Below, piece after piece: positions 1 through 5,540 of a stretch of DNA of 10,588 nt; positions within the stretch are counted from its first letter, which is position 1; each line of letters opens with the position of its first letter. The notes under the pieces were generated by a model. That model was given only the letters and a program-made list of their open reading frames with translations. It was not told the DNA's origin and searched no databases. A program made the position numbers and the translations under genes. This stretch comes from Desulfitobacterium sp. GTDB lineage: Bacteria; Bacillota; Desulfitobacteriia; Desulfitobacteriales; Desulfitobacteriaceae. Location: NCBI GenBank assembly GCA_012799495.1, contig JAAZLD010000383.1, positions 1 through 10,588 on the forward strand. Direction: 5' to 3'.

Positions 1-1926
1 ATTCATTCTTTCTCCACCATGTTCTTCGAGCCACATCCGGCCTCCACCTGCTCCACAGCAGAAGCCCTTATCTTTTTTGCGTTCCATTTCAACGACAGTG
101 ACTCCAGCTTTATTGAGGATATCCCGTGGTTCTTTATAGATCTCGTTATAGCGACCTAAGTAGCAAGAGTCATGATAAGTAACTTTGACATCTTTTCCAC
201 CGATATTGGATGGATTATCAAGTTTGAGGCGACCACTATTCAAGAGTTCCTTAATATATTCGGAATGATGGATTACTTCATATTCCCCACCCATTTGACG
301 ATAGTCGTGTTTGAGAGTTTGGAAGCAGTGAGGACATTGGGTGATAATCTTCTTCACTCCATAGCCATTCATTACTTCGATATTCTCTGCTGCTAGGGTT
401 TGATAGAGGAATTCATTACCTAGTTTACGTGCAGAGTCTCCACAACATTTTTCCTCATTACCCAGGATCGCAAAGTTCACATTGGCAGCCTTAAGGATCT
501 TGACGATAGCGGCAGATACCCTTTGGTTTCTAGCGTCAAAAGCTCCAGAACAACCAGGCCAGTAGAGAATCTCTGCATCAGGATTTTCTTCAATGGTGGG
601 AACGCCTAGTCCTTTGAGGAATTCCTCTCGGTTATTCCAACCAATACCCCATGGGTTACCGTTGTTTTCCATGTTACGGAAAGCAAGTTGTGCCTCACTG
701 GGGAATCTGGATTCCATAAGGACAAGATTTCTTCTCATTTCAATAGTTTTATCCACATGTTGAACGAAGATAGGACATTGTTGCTCACAGGAACGACAGG
801 TGGTGCAATCCCAAAGTTCTTCTTCAGCAATGACTTCTCCTAGTAAGAAGCGTCCTGGAGGTAGCTCTAAAGCTGCTGTGCCGTCCACTGCTGATGCAGA
901 TTCGGAGGCTGATTCGCTAGCAGCCACTGTTCCAGCTGCTTTTGCTTCCTTTTTAGCTTCTAGATAAGCTGCATATTCTTCTTCAGCCCGCTTCTGAATA
1001 TCTTGAATATGCTTTTTGGGATTAAGATTTTTACCACTAAGGTAGGCAGGACAATTATCCTGACAACGTCCACAGCGAACACAAACATCTGAGTTAAGAC
1101 TGTCTTTCCAACTAAGTTCTCTAAACTCACTTATACCATAGGTTTCTAAGGACTCATCTTCAAAATCAATAAGTGCTGGTACACCTATAGGTCCACGCTC
1201 ACGTATAAAGATTTTTACGAAGCTAAGGAAAATATGGAAGAGTTTAGAGTAAGGAATATAGGCTATGAAGACAAATGCTATGAGCATGTGGAACCACCAA
1301 GTAAATCTGTGCATGGATAATAATTGGGCTTGATCAAAAAGAGACTGAAGGGGTCCCATGGTCCAATAGCCTACAAAGCCATAGATGGCGAAGGGATCAT
1401 TGTCAGCAGCCATACGGAGAGACTGAACAATGAAACCTGTTACTAAAATAACAAAAAGTAGTGTTAATGAGATAAGGTCATCATTTTGATTATCAAGTTT
1501 GTCAGGACGAGTGATGTAGCGGCGATAAAATAGATAAATAACGCCGATAATTGCCAATAGTCCAAAGAGGTTTGTAGTGATCTTAATGAAAACATACAAT
1601 CCGCCTTTGAAAAGAGGAAGCCCAAAGTCCGCCTGTAAAGTAATTACGGCTGTTGCAAAAAAGCAAAAGATAAAGCCAAACAGAACAGCCATATGCATAA
1701 CTCCGGGGACTTTATCTTTAAGAAGTCTCTTATGTCCGAAGCCATAAACAAAGACATCTTTTATTCCCTGCCAAGTTTGCAGTTGAATTTTCTGGGGCTT
1801 ACTAAGCTTCCACTGGCGATAGCGTCTATAGATGCCATAAAAGAATATGACAGCCATAATCACCGCAAAGAGATACATAACTAGATGATAATCGATATTC
1901 CAGTAGACTTCCCGAGTCGGTGTCAA
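1..1926 (-). CDS. fadF: Membrane-bound Fe-S EtfAB:menaquinone oxidoreductase, FadF/EMO type (C-terminus cut by window edge)
   Basis: Its likely role is to pass electrons from reduced EtfAB to menaquinone at the inner face of the membrane. The frame is open for 642 codons from a TTG at 1926 to base 1; an in-frame TAG directly upstream rules out an earlier start. Residues about 13-230 hold five hydrophobic segments (about 13-33, 74-96, 112-134, 150-170, 210-226), like the cytochrome-b/NarI-type anchor of this family; H65, H78, H206 and H213 are possible haem ligands. Two ferredoxin-like motifs follow, C282/C285/C288/C292 and C374/C377/C380/C384. Then come a complete CCG (heterodisulfide-reductase-like) domain with C459, C494-C495-G and C531/C534, and a second with C588 and C623-C624-G that is cut off. 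Relatives run to roughly 700 residues, so about 60-80 are missing. An Ala/Ser/Glu-rich linker separates the two ferredoxin motifs. The family assignment is firm; quinone reduction is inferred from studied relatives and from the fad/etf neighbours. Confidence 0.9.
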   Translation of the reverse strand, partial: MTPTREVYWNIDYHLVMYLFAVIMAVIFFYGIYRRYRQWKLSKPQKIQLQTWQGIKDVFVYGFGHKRLLKDKVPGVMHMAVLFGFIFCFFATAVITLQADFGLPLFKGGLYVFIKITTNLFGLLAIIGVIYLFYRRYITRPDKLDNQNDDLISLTLLFVILVTGFIVQSLRMAADNDPFAIYGFVGYWTMGPLQSLFDQAQLLSMHRFTWWFHMLIAFVFIAYIPYSKLFHIFLSFVKIFIRERGPIGVPALIDFEDESLETYGISEFRELSWKDSLNSDVCVRCGRCQDNCPAYLSGKNLNPKKHIQDIQKRAEEEYAAYLEAKKEAKAAGTVAASESASESASAVDGTAALELPPGRFLLGEVIAEEELWDCTTCRSCEQQCPIFVQHVDKTIEMRRNLVLMESRFPSEAQLAFRNMENNGNPWGIGWNNREEFLKGLGVPTIEENPDAEILYWPGCSGAFDARNQRVSAAIVKILKAANVNFAILGNEEKCCGDSARKLGNEFLYQTLAAENIEVMNGYGVKKIITQCPHCFQTLKHDYRQMGGEYEVIHHSEYIKELLNSGRLKLDNPSNIGGKDVKVTYHDSCYLGRYNEIYKEPRDILNKAGVTVVEMERKKDKGFCCGAGGGRMWLEEHGGERMN

Positions 1927-1943
1927 CTAAACCGACCTCCTTT
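1924..1943 (-). promoter_or_regulatory. Ribosome binding site and TTG start of fadF
   Basis: AAAGGAGG (1943-1936) lies nine bases before a TTG codon (1926-1924). The next in-frame ATG is codon 17, inside the first hydrophobic segment's approach, and has no comparable Shine-Dalgarno sequence. An in-frame TAG sits immediately before the TTG, so this is the longest possible start and the best supported one. Confidence 0.85.
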
Positions 1944-1946
1944 GCA

Positions 1947-1992
1947 TCTTGAATTTTGAATTTTTTTATAATTCAATCTATATAATTCAAGA
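1947..1992 (-). repeat. Nested AT-rich inverted repeats before the fadF ribosome binding site
   Basis: The outer arms TCTTGAATT (1947-1955) and AATTCAAGA (1984-1992) are perfect 9-base complements. Inside them TTGAATT (1956-1962) and AATTCAA (1970-1976) form a second 7-base pair, so each strand carries four TTGAATT/AATTCAA half-sites. The element starts four bases upstream of the Shine-Dalgarno sequence of fadF. It could be a protein-binding site (two overlapping operators) or an RNA hairpin that affects translation. A weak -35/-10 pair may also lie within it, but I cannot fix one with confidence. Confidence 0.6.
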
Positions 1993-2120
1993 CAGACTCT
2001 TAAAATCCTTTAAAATTTTCATGTATTCTTTCTAAATTTTCAATATCTTTCTAAACCTCTAATTTAGTCTTCTCGAAAATTCTGGTATTCTAAGTATTCT
2101 CTTTAACTTGATACAGTTCT

Positions 2121-2202
2121 GATAAGCTGATTTTGTGGAGTTCGGGAGTCCACTGTGGAACATATCATCCAGTCTCCACTCTTCACTACCCTACAGCTTA
2201 TC
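2121..2202. repeat. Multi-arm inverted repeat (possible structured RNA or operator region)
   Basis: GATAAGCTG (2121-2129) and CAGCTTATC (2194-2202) are perfect 9-base complements 64 bases apart. Nested within them, GTGGAG (2135-2140) pairs perfectly with CTCCAC (2174-2179). An alternative pairing is GTGGA (2135-2139) with TCCAC (2149-2153). The nesting suggests a folded RNA in the fadF leader or the fadE 3' region. I do not recognise a known riboswitch family. Confidence 0.45.
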
Positions 2203-2269
2203 TGGAGTACATAAACCTCCCATTTCTGTGAATAATGCCAGACTTTTCTCTTTATCTGGTGAGGTAGGC

Positions 2270-2293
2270 GGGAGCTAGGTAGAGCTAGCTCCC
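2270..2293. repeat. Perfect 9-bp hairpin downstream of fadE
   Basis: GGGAGCTAG (2270-2278) and CTAGCTCCC (2285-2293) form a perfect 9-bp stem with a 6-base loop, about 60 bases past the fadE stop. Flanks can extend the stem imperfectly (GTGAGG on one side, CTTCAC on the other). It lacks the T-run of an intrinsic terminator on the minus strand. It may protect the fadE mRNA 3' end or act as a weak or factor-assisted terminator. Confidence 0.5.
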
Positions 2294-2354
2294 ACCACCA
2301 TCTTCACTAACAGCCTCCTAGATAATCTTCCCCGGACAATATTCTCTCTAGATA

Positions 2355-4124
2355 TTAACGAATGGGATACTTACCTTTTTCTACAACCAAATCAGCAACA
2401 TCTTTTCTGAGACCGATCATATCCACATTTGGACGACGGGTTAGTTTGCGCATACCAGCTAATACTGTGCTTAAGGAATCTCCCTCTGCTGCTGCACAAA
2501 TAACTTCTTTAGCGTGTTGCTCAAGAATGTTCATAGCTGTGTAGCATCCTAAGGTTGCTGCTTTTTCTACAAAGAGTTTGTGGTCATCGGTAACATCCAT
2601 ATCTTGAACTTTCATGGCCCGGAGAACTGCACTTTCCATAGCATAGACTTGAAGAACCATTTCAGCCATTCCCATGAGAACATATTGGTTGTCTTTAAGT
2701 TCCATGCCAAGGTTTTGAGCAGCGATTCCAGCTGCCATTAAGCAGAGCTTTTTCGCTTTGCCTACCATGTCGAGGAGAGCTTCTAGGCCTTCATTATCAG
2801 AAGGTAAGCCTACTGACATTAAGTCTTTAGAGACATTTTGAGCAGCTTGGAGTAAAGGTAGTTCACCGTTCATAGCCCGTTTTAGTAAGGTTCCAGGTAC
2901 TAAGAGACGGTTGATTTCGTTGGTTCCTTCGAAGAGACGGTTAATGCGGGAGTCACGATACATTCTCTCGATTGGATATTCGGAGATAAAGCCATATCCA
3001 CCATGGATTTGGACTCCTTCGTCAACAGCGAAATCGAGAACTTCGGAAGCTAGAACTTTGTTCAAGGAGCACTCGATAGCATATTCTTCGAGAGCTTTTC
3101 CAGCTTCTTTACGGCAATCGCCTGTAAGATCTAGATCCTTACAAACTTCATCCATTAAACCTGCAGTGCGGTAAACAACACTTTCAGCCATATAGCATTG
3201 GGTAGCGATTTCTGCAAATTTAGCTCTGATTGCTCCAAAGGTGTCGAGAGTAACACCAAATTGCTTACGCTCGCTTGCGTATTTAAGAGCTGTTTCGAGA
3301 GCGATTTGAGCACTACCAATAGCGGCAGCGGCTAATTTAAAGCGACCAACGTTGAGGATATTAAAGGCAACTACGTGTCCACGACCTAGTTCGCCAACGA
3401 TGTTTTCAACAGGTACAGCTACATCTTCTAAGATTACTTCTCTTGTAGAGGAACCTTTGATACCCATTTTCTTTTCTTCAGGACCAAAGGAAACTCCTGG
3501 CATATCCCGCTCAACAATGAAGTTGGTGAGTTTGCCGTCTACTTTAGCATAGACTAAGAAAACATCGGCAAAACCTGCGTTGGTGATGAATTGCTTGGTT
3601 CCATTGAGGATATAGTGAGTTCCTTCTTCATTAAGAACTGCTGTTGTTTTTGCACCTAAGGCGTCAGAGCCAGAACCGGGTTCTGTGAGGCAATAGGCAG
3701 CAATTTTTTCTCCACTTGCTAGTCCAGGTAGATATTTTTCTTTTTGTTCGGGAGTTCCAAAGTAAACGATGGGTAGTGTCCCAATACCTGTATGAGCAGC
3801 GAAAGATACTGCAAAGGAAGCTCCCCTGGGCACTTCTTCCCCTACCACGACGGTGGCGTATTTATCCATGCTGAGGCCACCCATTTCTTCGGGAATTTCT
3901 AAGCCCAGAAGTCCTAATTCCCCAGCCTGAGCCATGAACTTGCGGGCCAAGCCTTCTTGTTGCTCCTCTAATGCTTCAATATGAGGTCCAATTTCCTTTT
4001 CTACAAAGTTAGCTGTCATTCTTTTTAACTGTAAATGGTCCTCATTTAACTCTTCAGGAGTAAATACTTGCTCAGGGGTTACATCTGCCAGTAAAAAACC
4101 GCCGCCTTTTAAAGCTAGTTCCAT
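2355..4124 (-). CDS. fadE: Acyl-CoA dehydrogenase, long FadE type
   Basis: This FAD enzyme would oxidise acyl-CoA to trans-2-enoyl-CoA, the first step of the cycle, with EtfAB as electron acceptor. The 589 residues match the length of Bacillus FadE (about 590) and exceed ordinary 380-residue acyl-CoA dehydrogenases. The N-terminal helical domain covers about 25-140. The beta domain carries the signature CLTEPGSGSDA (145-155). The C-terminal helical domain has IHGGYGFISEYPIERMYRD (373-391) and the catalytic base E399 in FEGTNE. An extra C-terminal helical region (about 420-589) resembles that of very-long-chain dehydrogenases, suggesting long-chain substrates; this is inferred. The ATG at 4124 has GAGGAG eight bases upstream. 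In Bacillus, fadN-fadA-fadE form one operon; here fadE follows fadA after a 245-base structured spacer, so separate or attenuated expression is possible. Confidence 0.95.
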   Translation of the reverse strand: MELALKGGGFLLADVTPEQVFTPEELNEDHLQLKRMTANFVEKEIGPHIEALEEQQEGLARKFMAQAGELGLLGLEIPEEMGGLSMDKYATVVVGEEVPRGASFAVSFAAHTGIGTLPIVYFGTPEQKEKYLPGLASGEKIAAYCLTEPGSGSDALGAKTTAVLNEEGTHYILNGTKQFITNAGFADVFLVYAKVDGKLTNFIVERDMPGVSFGPEEKKMGIKGSSTREVILEDVAVPVENIVGELGRGHVVAFNILNVGRFKLAAAAIGSAQIALETALKYASERKQFGVTLDTFGAIRAKFAEIATQCYMAESVVYRTAGLMDEVCKDLDLTGDCRKEAGKALEEYAIECSLNKVLASEVLDFAVDEGVQIHGGYGFISEYPIERMYRDSRINRLFEGTNEINRLLVPGTLLKRAMNGELPLLQAAQNVSKDLMSVGLPSDNEGLEALLDMVGKAKKLCLMAAGIAAQNLGMELKDNQYVLMGMAEMVLQVYAMESAVLRAMKVQDMDVTDDHKLFVEKAATLGCYTAMNILEQHAKEVICAAAEGDSLSTVLAGMRKLTRRPNVDMIGLRKDVADLVVEKGKYPIR

Positions 4125-4178
4125 AGTTTTTTCTCCTCTCTCAATGAAATTCTATTTGTTTTAACTAAAAGTAAAAAG

Positions 4179-4206
4179 TTCAAGTTATTTTTAGATTCAA
4201 GTTATT
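4179..4206. repeat. 11-base direct repeat upstream of fadE
   Basis: TTCAAGTTATT occurs at 4179-4189 and again at 4196-4206, a 17-base period; on the coding strand it reads AATAACTTGAA twice. The CTTGAA core also occurs in the palindrome before fadF. The copies lie 55-80 bases before the fadE start, where an activator, repressor or promoter could act. No protein can be named as the binder. Confidence 0.5.
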
Positions 4207-4219
4207 GATTAGAAGGGTA

Positions 4220-4300
4220 GGTAGTGCCTAAGGGTTACTTCCTCTCGGTACCCGTTGGTGCTCCAGGTTCCTCAGAGAAAGCATTATCCTTAGCACTACC
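4220..4300. repeat. Long interrupted inverted repeat between fadA and fadE
   Basis: Arms 4220-4233 (GGTAGTGCCTAAGG) and 4288-4300 (CCTTAGCACTACC) pair over 13 bp with one bulged base. The interior can pair further: the TTCCTCT near 4239-4245 with AGAGAAA near 4274-4280 (one G-U pair on the minus-strand RNA), and then the GGTACC near 4247-4252 with GGTTCC near 4266-4271. The result would be one long, interrupted hairpin of about 81 bases. It could be an mRNA-stabilising or processing element, an attenuator, or a genomic repeat. I do not recognise the family. Confidence 0.5.
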
Positions 4301-4323
4301 CCGTCCTTAATAGTATTTTCTTA

Positions 4324-4364
4324 GAGGCAGTGAGCACTGACCTCAAAGTTTTTATTACTTTGGG
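4324..4364 (-). other. Two mutually exclusive hairpins just after the fadA stop
   Basis: In minus-strand order, CCCAAAGT (4364-4357) can pair with ACTTTGAGG (4349-4341) with one bulge, beginning six bases after the fadA stop. The GAGG end of that arm (4344-4341) can instead pair with CCTC (4327-4324) as part of a second hairpin, GAGG-CAGT/ACTG-CCTC. The two stems share bases and cannot both form. No T-run follows, so a terminator is not demonstrated. Confidence 0.35.
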
Positions 4365-4369
4365 AAAAA

Positions 4370-5524
4370 CTAGAGAACTTCGTAAACTCCTGCTGCTCCC
4401 ATGCCACCGCCAATACACATGGTAACCATGCCGTATTTCAGACCACGACGCTTCATTTCGTGAAGGAGAGTTGCAGTGAGCTTAGCTCCAGTACAACCTA
4501 AGGGGTGTCCAAAGGCGATAGCTCCACCATTAGGATTAACTTTCGCTGGATCAATTTCTAAAGTTTTGATGATAGCTAGAGATTGGGCAGCAAAAGCTTC
4601 GTTGAGCTCGAAGAGGTCGATTTGATCTAGGGTTAAACCTACTTGTTTAAGAACTTTAGGGATGGCTTTGATAGGACCAATACCCATAAGCTCGGGCTCT
4701 ACTCCAGCTACAGCAAAGCCTCTCCATTTAGCTAAAGGCTTCACATCAAGCTCTTTAACTTTTTCTTCGGACATGAGAAGGGTTGCAGCTGCTCCGTCAG
4801 AGGTTTGGGAGGAGTTTCCAGCCGTTACAGAACCACCACTCTTAAAGACTGGTCTTAGTTTTGCTAAGCCTTCTACTGTACTATTGGGACGGATTCCTTC
4901 GTCCTTGCTAAACCATACTTCCCCTTGGGGGCCGCTGGAAATTAGTACAGGAACGATCTCCTCGTCAAAACGGCCGCTAACTTGAGCTGCATGGGCTTTC
5001 TGATGACTGGATACTGCAAATTCGTCTTGCTCTAAACGAGAAATCTCATATTTAGTAGCTACATTTTCTGCAGTAAGTCCCATAGATATATAAACTTCAG
5101 GGTTGTGCTCCATCATGTAGGGGCTAGGTGCAGGCTTGTTGCCACCCATGGGAACTAAGGACATGCTCTCAGCTCCACCTGCTAACATAACATCAGCTTC
5201 ACCTAATCTAATCCGATCTGCTGCTAAGGAAATAGCTTGTAGTCCAGAGGAGCAGAAACGGTTAATGGTGAGTCCAGATACATCGATGGGAAGACCAGCT
5301 CTTAAGGCAATAACCCGAGCCATGTTCATACCTTGCTCCCCTTCGGGGAAGGAGCATCCGATAATGCAATCATCGATTTCTGCTGGATTTAAATTGGGAA
5401 CGCTTTTGAGAACATCTTGAATGACAAAAGCAGCTAAATCATCTGGACGAGTATTTGCTAAAGAACCTCTGCCGGATTTACCGATAGCGGTACGCTTGGC
5501 TTCAACAATATATGCTTCTTTCAT
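4370..5524 (-). CDS. fadA: 3-ketoacyl-CoA thiolase (acetyl-CoA C-acyltransferase)
   Basis: It cleaves 3-ketoacyl-CoA with CoA to acetyl-CoA and a shortened acyl-CoA, the last step of the cycle. The 384 residues are the usual thiolase length. The nucleophile is C91 in NRFCSSGLQAI; the other catalytic residues are H340 in GHPLGCTG and C370 in MCIGGGMG; NEAFA is at 308-312. VTAGNSSQTSDGA (233-245) is closer to degradative thiolases than to biosynthetic acetoacetyl-CoA thiolases, which usually read VTAGNASG; this is a family-level argument and does not fix chain length. The ATG at 5524 has AGGAGGTGA upstream that overlaps the fadN stop codon. The 13-base gap implies co-transcription and probably translational coupling with fadN. 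Confidence 0.96.
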   Translation of the reverse strand: MKEAYIVEAKRTAIGKSGRGSLANTRPDDLAAFVIQDVLKSVPNLNPAEIDDCIIGCSFPEGEQGMNMARVIALRAGLPIDVSGLTINRFCSSGLQAISLAADRIRLGEADVMLAGGAESMSLVPMGGNKPAPSPYMMEHNPEVYISMGLTAENVATKYEISRLEQDEFAVSSHQKAHAAQVSGRFDEEIVPVLISSGPQGEVWFSKDEGIRPNSTVEGLAKLRPVFKSGGSVTAGNSSQTSDGAAATLLMSEEKVKELDVKPLAKWRGFAVAGVEPELMGIGPIKAIPKVLKQVGLTLDQIDLFELNEAFAAQSLAIIKTLEIDPAKVNPNGGAIAFGHPLGCTGAKLTATLLHEMKRRGLKYGMVTMCIGGGMGAAGVYEVL

Positions 5525-5530
5525 GTTCCT

Positions 5531-5540
5531 TCACCTCCTA
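5531..5540 (-). promoter_or_regulatory. fadA ribosome binding site overlapping the fadN stop
   Basis: The fadN stop TAG (5540-5538) runs directly into AGGAGGTGA (5539-5531), six bases before the fadA ATG. This arrangement favours coupled translation of the hydratase/dehydrogenase and the thiolase. Confidence 0.75.

Larger units (their letters stand above)
1927..2354. other. 428-base spacer between fadE and fadF, no supported gene
   Basis: No convincing coding region is present. From the fadE side the spacer holds a GC-richer hairpin (2270-2293), a weak CCAGA/TCTGG pair (2239-2260), a larger multi-arm inverted repeat (2121-2202), an AT-rich stretch (about 1993-2110), and the nested palindromes before fadF. 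No hairpin is followed by a clear T-run in the direction of transcription, so a classical terminator for fadE is not evident. The length and the AT-rich 3' part suggest that fadF may have its own promoter or a long structured leader. Confidence 0.6.
4125..4369. other. 245-base structured spacer between fadA and fadE
   Basis: No gene is visible. In transcription order it contains two overlapping hairpins just after the fadA stop (4324-4364), a long interrupted inverted repeat (4220-4300), an 11-base direct repeat (4179-4206), and the fadE ribosome binding site. I find no convincing sigma-A promoter and no hairpin followed by a T-run. Confidence 0.6.

Noticed and set aside
172..396. Plus-strand open frame of 74 codons
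   Set aside because: It lies antisense within the well-supported fadF coding region, in its CCG domains, and has no family features.
2103..2168. A 21-codon minus-strand open frame in the fadF leader, with GGAG five bases before its ATG
   Set aside because: It lies across the inverted repeat at 2121-2202, has no recognisable composition or motif, and such short frames arise by chance; a leader peptide cannot be excluded.
2239..2260. CCAGA/TCTGG inverted repeat with a 12-base pyrimidine-rich loop
   Set aside because: Only five base pairs; too short to call a terminator or operator on its own.
4155..4200. Sigma-A promoter for fadE from the TTGAAT or TTGAAC boxes
   Set aside because: With 17-base spacing the -10 candidates (TTTTTA, AACAAA) match the consensus poorly.
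4662..4985. Plus-strand open frame of 107 codons, and similar ones opposite fadN, fadE and etfA
   Set aside because: These are antisense shadows of strongly conserved enzymes, with low-complexity Ser/Ala/Pro composition and no plausible ribosome binding site.
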